NCBI GenBank assembly: GCA_905182995.1
Contig: CAJJDP010000155.1
Coordinates: 1-64,000 of the forward strand
Direction: 5' to 3'
From: Paramecium octaurelia
Lineage: Eukaryota; Ciliophora; Oligohymenophorea; Peniculida; Parameciidae
DNA: 64,000 nucleotides
Positions 35,206-47,377 of the stretch are shown piece by piece (position 1 is the stretch's first letter; the number at the start of each line of letters is the position of its first letter). The translations under genes and the position numbers were made by a program. The notes under the pieces are model-generated. The model searched no databases. It was not told the DNA's origin and was given only the letters and a program-made list of their open reading frames with translations.

Positions 35206-36746
35206 ATGATGAATAATGACATCATATTTATGAATATCATATTATTCGCAGTGTTGTTATTTGTGAGAGCAGATCACATACCAGAATTCAAAGCTGCCCT
35301 AGATTTCAATCAACTTAATAGCTTCAAGCAACATGTCCTTAAGCCAATTATAGGTCTTATCTAGGGGGCTCATCTCCCACTTGATATACAGTTAAACCAA
35401 TCAATCCCCCTTATTGGTAAAGTGGAACTAGAGATCAATGAAGTCTATTTATAAGAACTCACTCTTAATTGGGATGATACGTTTATCATGCCTTATCAAA
35501 ATAAAGAAGATTCAATAATCTTACAAATGAGATCGGCAAATATCACAGTTGAAGCCTTCACTAGATTGGCCTTTGGAGGATGGTCAATGTTAAATACAGG
35601 CACCGTATTTAAGTTGTAGAACCTGGATTTCAGCTTAGTCATTCAATTTGATCCCACCACATCCAAAAGATCATGGGTAAGAAACTTAAATATTTTAAGG
35701 GTTTCAAACCAATTATCAAATATGTCGATATTGCCTTATCACGCATGCAATTCATAATGGACAATATCATCATACCTCCTCAAGCTGGTATCAATGCCCT
35801 AGTTGATCTTCTTACTCCCATGATTGTGAAGCAAACCAAAAAGATGATTCTCAAAGTTGCTTCACCCGCACTCGGATTGTTATCCTAAAATCAAAGGTTA
35901 CAGGTGGCCCAACAATTTGGTGATTATATGTATTAATTCCAAATCACTTTCACCCAACCACCTTGCGTGATCTATGGAGAAACCACCTTCATGAGTCTTT
36001 AATTGGATATTCAAATAGAAAATGTTGACACTGGCAATGGTTGTCCCATCTTCGATACTGGCAGCTTACCAAATAGAGTGAACTCCAATCAAGCATTGGA
36101 ACTCATCGTTGGTGGTAACATTGTCGACCAATTGCTTTGGATATTGATAGACAGCAAAATGTTGGATCTCACCATAGACAATTCCAGTTTGGAGAACATC
36201 GATTTGCCAATTTCATTAACCACAAACGGAATGAAACTCATCATCCCTGATTTCTATGAAGCATATGGACCAGATAAAGGCATCTATATACGTATGTATG
36301 GACAGACAGCAGAACAATAAATGTACATCAGAAGTGGCAGATTACTCGGATCAATGACTGTTATGCTGGACTTTATTGTCGACACAGAATCTAGTAATTA
36401 CCCAAACAACAAGAACAATTGTGAATCCTGTGTAATTGCCTATACTGCAGAAGTACAATTGGGGCTTATGTTGACACTCTATAATAAATCACCAGAACTC
36501 TTTGCAGCTTCAGTCATGCTTGTCAAGATTATAGACATTGATTAAACTTCAGGGGAACTCTTGACAGTTCAATAGTTAAGCATCATGCAAACACTAAACT
36601 CTCTTGTTGGTGCTCTTCTTCCTTCAATCAATCAAGATCTTAACAAAGGCTTAGAAAATCCCTTTGTTGGATTTTTTGGACTCAAAGAGATTGATATCAC
36701 AATGGGGGATAGTTTCATGTCCTTAGGAGTAGTACTTAATGATTGA
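35206..36746 (+). CDS. Secreted BPI/LBP/CETP-type lipid-binding protein
   Basis: Two exons (35206-35676, 35700-36746), 23-nt intron; 505 aa. A signal peptide (IIFMNIILFAVLLFVRA) is followed by two successive domains typical of the BPI/LBP/PLUNC family: the first with LKPIIGLIQGAHLPLDIQ, VELEINEVYLQEL and NITVEAFTRLAFGGW; the second after LELIVGGNIVDQLLWIL, ending ALLPSINQDLNKGLENPF and EIDITMGDSFMSLGVV. BPI family proteins bind lipopolysaccharide or lipids through an elongated hydrophobic groove. In a bacterivorous ciliate it could act in phagosomes or secretion, as an inference. Tandem ATG codons at 35206 and 35209 make the start uncertain by one residue. The pair of Cys (residues about 430) may form a disulfide. 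Confidence 0.8.
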
Positions 36747-37671
36747 TGAAATAAATAGCATATAAAAAAACAATAATTTTAAGATTGTTTCCCAATCTAT
36801 TAGATTATCTAGATATAGATATTTTATAATATAGAATAACTAAATAATATTTTATCACTATTTTTTGATTGCCATCTAAATCTTAATTTGCTTTGTAGTA
36901 TGTTCTGAATTGTCCATTCATATTTTAGTAACTTCAAAAGTTTAAGAAAATCATTACAATGTGAGATTGGGAAGTAAAATTTTATAGATATTGATGTATT
37001 TTTATTTTCATGAAGAACATGCAGTACAATACTAAATTCTTTTTCTATGGCTCAATTAATTGCACTTTATTATTATTGTATATTATTTATTATTAGTAAT
37101 AATGATGTGAGTAGCAATTTACATATATTGTTGCTATAGAATAATTATGAATGGAAATAAAAATATCTACGTATTTTATCAATTTTAATCTATTTATAAT
37201 AGATCCAATTTATTTATTTTGATTTACTGAGTTCTCAATAAGAAATTGTGATTCACTCATGTCCCTAATCTTTCAAATAGCCATGTAAATTTTCGTATTG
37301 ATTCATAATTGAACACTCAATAGCAATAGAAAGTGCAACTCAAGATTTTCCCAAAATATCATCCAATATTTGTTGATAAAATTACAATCATTCTTCATCA
37401 AGCAGTTTAATCATGTATTAATCCCATCAAGATCATTTTTCATACTACATTTCCAGCTTTGATATTTATAGGTTCTTACTTTTATTGATAGTCAACAAAA
37501 TCAATCTAAGATTCAATACTCATAAATGAATTAGTGGTATTCTTATATTCAAATCATTTTGATATCCTTGTTCATTCTACAAGTTCAATTAATTTGACAT
37601 TATCAAGTGAGTATATTTTAAAAGTTATGCAGATTATAAATTGATAGGGATATAAATTGCAATAATAATAA
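36747..37671. other. Intergenic stretch with possible decayed coding block
   Basis: Mostly AT-rich. Between about 37317 and 37630 the plus strand reads protein-like pieces (QLKIFPKYHPIFVDK, QAVQSCINPIKII, then after a TGA ILINELVVFLYS). I cannot assign a family or repair the TGA with an intron. It may be another relic. Confidence 0.3.
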
Positions 37672-38629
37672 TCAGTCTTAATATTATTATATTCTATCAT
37701 AAACTTCTCTTTAGACTACTTCTAATGTAGATTTATCCAATTCTTTTAGAAGAGATAGTATTGCGCATAAGATGTTAGAGTTTCTTTCTTCATCCGCATA
37801 TTCTTATCTGATAGTCTATCTTTAGTATTATTGTTATTGCTACTATTATAAGTAGAGTTGTGATTGTTGCTATTGCTAAATCTATGATTGGTATTGTTAT
37901 TATTGTTGTTGTTGCAAGTACTGTTGTTGTTATTATTATTATTGTTCTCTTTCTCTAGCTGCCTGCTATTGTTGTTATGGGTAGTATTGTTACGGTTATT
38001 GTGACTAATGATATGGTTGCATTTACTGTATGGATTGTCGTTATTGATTTGGTTATTATTCTCGTTAATTTGAATATCTTCCGCCGCCATTATTTGGTGA
38101 ATATTGATTTGGTTTGATTACTTCTACGTGTTGTCCCATCTCTTCATCTGATTTTTGTGACTTTGTGGGAGGACTTTATGAAATTCCATATTGCAATTAT
38201 AATTAGGCATTTGCTCTATCTTGTTGGCTGATGACAACATCGTCCAATTTTTCAAGTGTTGAAGAATTGCAAATCACAGCCTCCCTGTAATTTGGATGGT
38301 CGGCAATGGGATTTTCTAATATTTGATTGAATTGTACCTTGAAGCCATAAGACTTTCAATTTAGGTAATTGCTATAGGAATTGCAATTCTGTAATACTTG
38401 AGATATTGTTCTTCCTCAGGTACAATTCCTTGATATTCTTGCATTTAGCAATGTCGGCGAGAGTGGTGATCCGATTCACTGACAAAGACAGAACTTCAAG
38501 TTGAGGGAGTCTTTCAATGATTGAGATATCGTCAAGGTCATTGCCCCATAAGTTCAGTGATTTGATACTATACAAAGCCTCAGTCTTTGCCTTCTAGGCG
38601 ATTAGTGTTTAAGTTAGCGGTTTAGACAT
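37672..38629 (-). CDS. CFAP410: CFAP410 (C21orf2) leucine-rich-repeat ciliary protein
   Basis: Two exons (38629-38339, 38316-37672), 22-nt intron; 311 aa. The N-terminal half matches CFAP410 step by step: LIAQKAKTEALYSIKSLNLWG, LTDIS-like DDISIIERLPQLEVLSLS, KELYLRKNNISS, and PKLKVLWLQENPIADH (junction rebuilt by the intron), then KLDDVVIS. The C-terminal helix NILCAILSLLKELDKSTLE corresponds to the human NVLTAILLLLRELD oligomerisation helix. Between them lies a Gln-rich insert of about 110 residues, coded mostly by TAA, TAG and CAA, absent in the human protein. CFAP410 acts at the basal body with NEK1 in ciliogenesis and DNA damage signalling. It lies 32 bp downstream of the large kinase gene on the same strand. 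Confidence 0.9.
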
Positions 38630-38661
38630 AGTTTGCGATAGTTATATTAATAAATTAATAA

Positions 38662-41600
38662 TCAATTTTATAATTTACCAATAATTTCTTCTAAAGATAT
38701 TACTTCACTTTGATTCAAAAATTACAAAAATTAAGTAACCCTATCTTGCTTGTCCTAATCTAGCTTAAATTTCATGAATTTCCTGGTTTACCCAATTAAT
38801 TCGCATAAGACGTCGACGTCCTTTTTAGAGATAAACATATCTGATTGCTAAAAATCAGAATCAAGCTAAGGATACTCAAGCTTAGAGTTTAGTGAATATT
38901 CAAAGCAATTCAATTTTACTTTGCCATCTTTTAAGTATATGAATTCTAATGGCATTTGTTATAGACATATCGAATGTGCATGGATTTATTGTAGAATTTA
39001 AGCGATATTTAAGTAAAAAGGATTCCATAAGATCCTATCAGTTGATTATATCTATTATGCATTTTCAACCCAAAAATTAAAACTAACATGCAATTCATTT
39101 TAATTAGATTACACCCAATTTAATTCGAAATCTACAAGTTTCAGTACATAATCTTGATCGTTCAATATTGCCCAATTTATGAATTATTTCATTCTTTATA
39201 TGATTTCTATAAAACTCTAACTTGAAGCCTTATTCGATATTATTTCATAGCACTAACGAGTTTTTTCTAATATCTATGGTTAGAAAGTATTTGTATATTT
39301 AATGAACTGCTTCATTACTTTTACAAATGTATAAATTGCTTTCATTTATTCATTATCTTTATTATATTCAATTTGATCGAAAAGCCATTCGATTAATTTT
39401 GTTACTTTCGGATTTTTTATTAATTGTTAATACTAATATAGAAATAGCCTCTTTAGAACCAATACAAAAGAAATCCTTTAGGCTATAGGTAATGTGCAAT
39501 TTATAATCAATTCTTGTATGATTTAATTTTTAATATTTTGTATTGAATTGCGATGTTGAGGATAAAACTATTCATTATTCCCTATGATTTGATAGTGATG
39601 AAATCCGGAATAAGGAATGCAACCCGTAAAATAATAGAATAATGACACTCCAAAAGAGTACACATCATTCTTTCGACTCTAATAATTGCTGTTTATTAAT
39701 TCAGGATCTCTATATGAAATGGTCATTTAATTTGATCTATCCCCTAGATGCTGAGACTCAAAAGAATACTTGGACATTCCAAAGTCAATAATAACAGGAT
39801 TATTCTTAGAATCAACTAAAACATTTTCAGGTTTCAGATCTAAATGCAGTAATCTTCTTTCAAATTATAATGCTGCAAATCCTAAGGATAGTTTATAAAT
39901 GAATTTTATCTTGTCTTTTTCATCCCAATCTTTAACCACCTAGTTATTATTATAAATTTTTGTGACTAGAACAATTTTAATCAATTTCGACTACCAATAC
40001 AATTCTTCAAATTCAAATCCTAATTGTTCAATTTATAGACAATATTTATTCTTAGAAACAGTGTTATCGCAAAGGATGCAGATTTCTTGAAGAATATTTT
40101 CGAGTCTAGATTTCTCATCATCAAGCATGGTGTCTCCTATATCTTTATAATTAAACGAGATCACTTTTGCAGCATGAGGTTAACCCTAAAAATTCAATTT
40201 GTAGATTTAACCATTCCCTCCTTAACCAATCTACTATAGTTCTAAATCATTATTAATTAATTCTTAAATTTCATATTTAAGAAAAAGAGTTTTTTTTACG
40301 AATTCATCTAATAGCTATATTAATTGTGAATCCTATTCCAAACTTAATTTCCTTTTCAGGACACTATAAAACAATTTAATGTCTTATCTAATTGGAAAAT
40401 CCAATTTCAATTTTGATTTAAAATATTCATCCTCCTTTGTAAAATCAGGAAATTAACCTGATTCCATTAAATTCGAGGATTGTCTTGATAACCTATCAAA
40501 TTATTAGGAAAGAGGATCAGTTTATTTAGTCAGCTCTGAAGGTGTAGGTTATAAGGTTTGGAGGTACTTTTAAGCAATATTATAATACTGACCCTAATTT
40601 TATTAAGCTAATTCTTTAAAATAATTTATAGATTATGCATGAAGGCCTTTTTTTTTAAGATTACCCAGCTTTACACCTGGATTTTCAATCATTTAGTCCT
40701 CTTGGAACTTTAATAGGATTGCACAATTAAAATTGTTGTTCAAACTGCTTAATTGTTAATAGACTCCGATGGCTTCTTCAAATTTACCTTAATACTCTAA
40801 AATCTATCCAATTATTTCGTGGTTCTTTGTTTACAATGCCAAGTTAAAGGCTTCCTCAAAATCATGCATAAAAATGTAGAGAAATGGTTTCAATTTCAAA
40901 TCAAAGAAACCGTTTTAAGCAAGTAAAACTCTCAGTAGCGGATATAGATTGGGGTTAAAATATTGTAACACGCAAATATCTTCATGGCGAACTAAAGCAT
41001 TTATTATAAGAATTTCCTGTACAGCTCTATAGTAACTTTTAATTTTTGTAAATTATTAGTTCCTTCCTTTAGGAGAATTAAAAAAGGAAGTAATGTTAGA
41101 TAAAAAATTGGATCTCTGTCGTATGATGCCTTGCCTCTCCTAACAAATTGATTCAGTCTAATTCAGTATAAATACTAATTGTTTCTTCCCTTAATTTTCC
41201 TTAAATATGATTTCCTGTTTATCAGCAAGTTTCCAGAATGAGTATTACAGCACATTGAAAATTCTTTTTTAGGTTATACTATCACGTTAAAGGATGATTG
41301 GATCAATTTGACTCTTGATATATTTTCTCAACTTAGTCGAATTTGTATAGACGCTCATCAACAATTACAGAAATAGACATTAATGGTAGATTGACCTATT
41401 CTTCGGGTAATAAAAGTTATTTTAGCGTTGCTATATTTAGATGTTTAAGTTTTTGAGTTTCTCCTATAGTCCATCAATTTCTCCTTTCAAAAATTAGATT
41501 TTACAAATCTTAAAAGAGATGTAGATGCTATATTCTTTTTCTCTGCCTTAATNTAGATTTAACCATTCCCTCCTTAACCAATCTACTATAGTTCTAAATC

Positions 41601-43904
41601 ATTATTAATTAATTCTTAAATTTCATATTTAAGAAAAAGAGTTTTTTTTACGAATTCATCTAATAGCTATATTAATTGTGAATCCTATTCCAAACTTAAT
41701 TTCCTTTTCAGGACACTATAAAACAATTTAATGTCTTATCTAATTGGAAAATCCAATTTCAATTTTGATTTAAAATATTCATCCTCCTTTGTAAAATCAG
41801 GAAATTAACCTGATTCCATTAAATTCGAGGATTGTCTTGATAACCTATCAAATTATTAGGAAAGAGGATCAGTTTATTTAGTCAGCTCTGAAGGTGTAGG
41901 TTATAAGGTTTGGAGGTACTTTTAAGCAATATTATAATACTGACCCTAATTTTATTAAGCTAATTCTTTAAAATAATTTATAGATTATGCATGAAGGCCT
42001 TTTTTTTTAAGATTACCCAGCTTTACACCTGGATTTTCAATCATTTAGTCCTCTTGGAACTTTAATAGGATTGCACAATTAAAATTGTTGTTCAAACTGC
42101 TTAATTGTTAATAGACTCCGATGGCTTCTTCAAATTTACCTTAATACTCTAAAATCTATCCAATTATTTCGTGGTTCTTTGTTTACAATGCCAAGTTAAA
42201 GGCTTCCTCAAAATCATGCATAAAAATGTAGAGAAATGGTTTCAATTTCAAATCAAAGAAACCGTTTTAAGCAAGTAAAACTCTCAGTAGCGGATATAGA
42301 TTGGGGTTAAAATATTGTAACACGCAAATATCTTCATGGCGAACTAAAGCATTTATTATAAGAATTTCCTGTACAGCTCTATAGTAACTTTTAATTTTTG
42401 TAAATTATTAGTTCCTTCCTTTAGGAGAATTAAAAAAGGAAGTAATGTTAGATAAAAAATTGGATCTCTGTCGTATGATGCCTTGCCTCTCCTAACAAAT
42501 TGATTCAGTCTAATTCAGTATAAATACTAATTGTTTCTTCCCTTAATTTTCCTTAAATATGATTTCCTGTTTATCAGCAAGTTTCCAGAATGAGTATTAC
42601 AGCACATTGAAAATTCTTTTTTAGGTTATACTATCACGTTAAAGGATGATTGGATCAATTTGACTCTTGATATATTTTCTCAACTTAGTCGAATTTGTAT
42701 AGACGCTCATCAACAATTACAGAAATAGACATTAATGGTAGATTGACCTATTCTTCGGGTAATAAAAGTTATTTTAGCGTTGCTATATTTAGATGTTTAA
42801 GTTTTTGAGTTTCTCCTATAGTCCATCAATTTCTCCTTTCAAAAATTAGATTTTACAAATCTTAAAAGAGATGTAGATGCTATATTCTTTTTCTCTGCCT
42901 TAATGATTATTTGCAATATTTTGTAATTTTATATAAAATTTGAGAGCTTATTCCCAGAGTCTTAAATTTGATAAGCATTTTCCAACCAAGAGTAATCTCA
43001 AAAAAAGATTATCCTAAATATCTGATAGATCCATAATTTGATTCAACAGTAACTCTTACACAGAAGGTCTCTTGGAATAAAAGAAATTTTGAAATTGCAT
43101 ATGATCCAATCGAATCAAACTGAAAATAACAATGCATGCTTTCTCATTATGGAATCTATCAGTTAAATAACCATAATTATAGTTCTTTTCTATAAAGGAA
43201 ATAGCCACTTTCATTTTTGAATTCTCTAATGAGGGTGGAATCTTTCCTCCATCCCTCTACTCTAAAAAATAATAAGAATTAGTAATGATCTATTATCTTT
43301 TTTGGAGTTTGAGATCAAAATATTTATCCTATGTTTTGGGCTAACTAATGGCAAATGGATAATAATCATAATAGAACATTTAATTTAATAATTCGAGCAA
43401 TTTATGAGTACTAACGATCAAGTTAACTGTTTCCTCCAAAGTAGTAAATTGGATCTCCTTGAATTTATTTTTTAAGCTCATCTAAAACGTTACAAAATTT
43501 TCCTAGGCTGAAGGATCGTATTTACACTTCTAAGCCACAACCGCTAAAAACATTCCCCATTCACTCTAATTGAATAGATTTATACAATTATTAATATCCA
43601 AATTTTAGCCAATCACAAAAAGTATAAACCAAGGAATGACTTATATTAGTTATTAAGTATTATTTAGTTCGATTTCACTTAAAGCAATTAATATTTTCTC
43701 AGCAACTAGGTTATTCAACTCTTATTCACAATAATTATACACTCTTGCAATCTCATAATAAGAATCATCAAATATTATGGTGTACAATAAAGTAGCGATT
43801 TTTTAATTTGTTTTGTGATCTACCATATGATGTATTCTTTATTTGAGACGGAAGAAATAGTTCTGTTACAATTATTCTATTCTTTACTATTGATCTTGAT
43901 CCAT
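38662..43904 (-). CDS. Large protein kinase with C-terminal pseudokinase, split by assembly duplication
   Basis: Start ATG 43904, stop 38662-38664. As written the frame breaks at 41553 (N). Dropping one of the two identical 1351-bp copies plus the N leaves 3891 nt, one intronless 1296-aa frame. Residues 1-760 are helical and TPR-like in parts (YQGKFEEAIGVYQQLSS). A kinase domain follows (about 770-1040): QIGQGGNGQIYKL, Lys in AAKVIS, HLDLKPEN (H903-D905) and DFG in IIDFGMSKYS, then SYRDPEL in place of APE. Near residues 1180-1250 a second kinase-like lobe has lost its catalytic residues: IHAHSICLQQMPLEFIYLKDG and VKLNCFEYS stand where HRDxKPEN and DFG should be. Substrates unknown. The first domain is a non-RD kinase (Leu replaces the HRD Arg). 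Confidence 0.8.
40202..42904. repeat. Perfect 1351-bp tandem repeat around an N: unmerged contig overlap
   Basis: 40202-41552 and 41554-42904 are the same sequence, separated by a single n at 41553. The left copy continues naturally into the left flank and the right copy into the right flank. Within the kinase gene, keeping both copies shifts the frame (1352 mod 3 = 2) while keeping one gives an open frame. This is best read as two overlapping contigs joined without merging, not as a real duplication. Confidence 0.9.
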
Positions 43905-44044
43905 TTCGTAATTTAATTATTAAATATAATAGTGTTGAATTTTCATAGAATATTTCAAGCTATGTGAGAAGGAGGTTTCCAAACAGGAGGATACAGAAAC
44001 TATTTAATTTAATTAACAACCTTTTATACAATAAACTATTTACA

Positions 44045-45834
44045 TCATGACTCCAAAGCTTGGTATACTTATTTGGACTTAATTTTAGTTTATTCATTTT
44101 TATAGCCCATAGATTTTATTCCTTTTTTGACAATAGCACTTGCTTATTCCTTTTACTCCGACCTTGAACTGATCTATTTGACTACCCCTATCCATATCCT
44201 TATATTCTCTCCGTGTTATGAAAACTGTTGATTCCCTTCATCTTGGGAGATCCTGACGATCCAATGTTCTGGAAATGAGTACTATTTTTATTACTCTGAT
44301 CTTGGAATGAGTGATTAATATTGTATTGAGTTGGATGTTTCTTATTCATGTTCAATTTAGGCAAAAATTACTTTTTGGATTCAGTTTAAATTGCAACACT
44401 TGAACTATGTTACCTCTGTGTCATTTCCAAAGATTAGACTTGTAGTTCCTAATCGAATAAACTCAACAAATCAAACTATTTTTAAATCATAGGTTGTTTT
44501 GGATGGAATTACATATCATGATGACTAGTATTATGGGAAATATTTTGAGCTACAGTCTCCGCTTTAGACCCAAAAATATCCTTTTAAAATTGATCTCCAA
44601 TCTCATCCAAATCTGGTTCTTCTGCTATTCTTGATTATATTTCCTAATTGTCAATTATTTCTTTAACTTTGTGTTACTAAGGAAAATCATTCAATGAAAC
44701 CCTAACATTATCAAAAGACTGTAGCTAGTTCTATTTCCAATTCCCTTTCAAAACCAATTCATCGTACTAATATACTCCTTCTCCATCCATTAAACCATCT
44801 CTCCAATATCCCTTATAAATTGCCTTGTCAGTCCAAACTATCTATCCGTATCCACATCTTTTGTCCTCCATAAAATTCCCTGTATATATTGTACCATTGG
44901 CATATTCGAAAGTTCCTTCACCGCATTTCTTGTCATTTGCATAATATCCTTTATACCGATTTATCCCATTAGTTGTCTCACTTTACCAAGTTCCATAACC
45001 ATTCCTCAACCCATTATCAAATTCCCCTTGATAATAATTCCCATTGCTCCAATAATACTCCCCTTTTCCATTAGGCTTTCCATTACGATACTCACCATTG
45101 TAAGAATCGCCATTCTCAAAATACTCCTTGCCCAAACCATGCTTCAGGTCGTTGATTACATCACCCACATATCTATTAATTTATTAATAATTTGAAATAC
45201 ATGCAGCCATTAACGTGTAAACAGAATCCATAACATCTTCCATTCTGCCATTAACCCAAATAATAGTCTGAATGAATCCCTTAATACCATCCAATCCCAT
45301 GCTAATAAATTTATTCTCAAACATTACTTTTTTGCCCTAATGCCATTGACCAATGTATTTAAAACTTCTTGACCAAAACACTCCCTCTCCTTAAGGTAAT
45401 CCATTTACATAGTTCCCGTAATAGTACTAATTGTTTTTGAGGACTTCAAATCCAACTCCTTCCTTTTTGTCCCTTTCAAAAGCACCTTCATACAATTGCA
45501 ATTTCTATTTTATTAAAATGCCTTATCCTTATCGAAGTCCGTCAACTATACTTCCAAAAAATGCTGCATTTTTATAGAGTTTGATTTTGATATCTTAAGC
45601 CTAACTCAAATCAAGGATGATCGGCTTATAGTTTTTAAAAAATTCAATCACATTGTCTTGAGTCGGAAATTCATACTCACCTATTTGATTAGGTATAGGA
45701 AATTTGGTCTTTATTTGCTAAATTAGCACGTGATATTATTGCAGAACTGGGCTTTGATACACTTCTGAAAGTTATTCATAATGCCACTCATCTAAATCAG
45801 GGAATAATAGCTATATATTTTATTATTTTATCAT
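44045..45834 (-). CDS. MORN-repeat protein with long disordered tail
   Basis: Start ATG 45834. Exons 45834-45328, 45301-45201, 45172-44079 and probably 44058-44045; introns 26, 28 and 20 nt; about 571 aa. Residues about 95-350 hold roughly ten MORN repeats (YxGxxxxGxxxGxG), for example YFENGDSYNGEYRNGKPNGK, YYQGEFDNGLRNGYGTW and YTGNFMEDKRCGYGQ. The rest is polar, with DNQEIQSRIAEEPDLDEIGD and a basic C-terminus. MORN repeats bind membranes or act as scaffolds at cortical and ciliary structures. The last, 20-nt intron is inferred: without it the frame would run on into the next gene, so the 3' end is uncertain. The start, first two introns and repeats are firm. Confidence 0.7.
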
Positions 45835-45962
45835 TAATATAGATAATGTGAAACTAACCAACAACACCTTTAACGAACTATAGATGTTGTCATAGTATAA
45901 GAAATTATACTATAAAAAAATTCTAAAACATGTAATTGCTTCACCTCAGATTTTAGGACAGT

Positions 45963-46570
45963 TCATATGTTAATTTGGGCTATGGCACCTTAGCATCCAT
46001 ATAAAATTTTAATTTTCTGGCCATTACTCATTTTCTCACAAAAATCCTTATCCAAAACTTTAAACAATTTCTATTTGCTAAGAATAGGCTCCTTATTCAT
46101 AATTTATTCATAGACTCTCTCTATATTGGACCAATCAAATTCAAAGCCTGCTTCGAAATCAGAAATTTCTTCTCCTTATTTAACATTCTAGATCTTAAGA
46201 TTTTGAAGTTAAATGACACTAAGTTAAGTTTACTCTTGATTCTTTCTTCTAATTCATAATCTGAGACCCATTTTCCTGATATAGTTCTAAAATTCAAAAA
46301 ATTTAAATCTACTTACTGTTTTTCAGAGTGCATTTTATTACTTATACAATCCTTTGAGTTTCAATAAATAACTTTGTAATTCCTGATCTTCTTATCTATA
46401 CAATGTGATCTAAAGATGTTTAAAAGGTATTCTGTCTCTGTTAATTCATATTCTTAAAGAAACATTTGATAGAATCTAAAACCATTCTCTTAACATATTT
46501 GAATTAAACTAGTTAGCAATATTGTTTCATTTGTCAACTCCCTGCTAATTTTCCAGTCTCTGTCCTGACA
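45963..46570 (-). pseudogene. Fragmentary helical ORF, unknown
   Basis: A protein-like frame (ELTNETILLTSLIQICQEN, YELTETEYLLNIFRSHC) continues through a possible 21-nt intron and a 26-nt intron to SDFEAGFEFDWSNIERVYEQ and ends at TGA 45963-45965. No ATG is in frame: two TGA codons lie directly upstream near 46571-46580. A possible upstream ATG exon (around 46670) does not join by a short intron. It is probably a 5'-damaged gene or relic. Family not recognised. Confidence 0.35.
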
Positions 46571-47377
46571 TCAGCCTCATAAAGGCATATAAATAAAATT
46601 CCAAAAATTAAATCTATTTCTCTTTATCACCATTATACTTACTTTTTCAATCATAGATGATGCTTATATTAGTTCTTTCTTTCTGTTTTTTGCTTTTGGT
46701 AAACTGTTTTTACTTGAATATTAAACAAACTTTAGATCGCTAAACAATAGAATTAAAAAACTTCAAAAAAAAAGAATTCTATTCAACTGTGTGATGTTTA
46801 TGCTCATTTTAAAGTATGTCTTTGAATCTATTGATTTAAATAATCTTTGATTCAAGTCTGAAATTTTAACTATCACTTTGATTGCTTACTTAGTGAAGGT
46901 TTTATTTTTTAAAAATATAACATCTAGTACTCAAATAACAAATTTGTTTTTAGTTAAATGTTGATTTCATTAGGTTTGAATAATTAGGTTGCTAAGATCA
47001 TTGACTCAATAGATCAAAGTGAGAAAATAAATTTTCAAAAAATATATATTCAGAATCAGTGGGCCTTTATTTCATTCTGCTTGCAAATACTTAAAATTAT
47101 TGTGGCTTCCCTTAAACTGTATTCCAAAACTGAAAGCATTTTCAAATAACACAATAATTTATTTTTTAAGTTTATGAATTTGTCAGAAAAAAAATAAGAT
47201 ACACTTTCATTTTTTCTCTAAATAAACATGAAAGAATTTTTTAGGCTGTTTCTTGTTGACAGACAGCAAATTAAAATTTTAACTAATAATGTCTAGAATT
47301 AAATAGAATAAAATTTTATTTAATGCTTTAAATCCATCTTTTAAAACAACAAATTATCATTATTAAAAATAAAATAA
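46571..47377. other. AT-rich stretch before the antigen locus
   Basis: No supported gene. The right end should hold the promoter of the first antigen gene. Confidence 0.4.

Noticed and set aside
37746..38090. Asn-rich ORF on the minus strand
   Set aside because: It is a shifted frame of the CFAP410 Gln-rich insert; the correct frame joins the LRR part to the conserved C-terminal helix.
40202..42904. Real tandem gene duplication
   Set aside because: The copies are identical, separated by one N, and only removal of one copy gives an open frame; contig overlap is the simpler reading.
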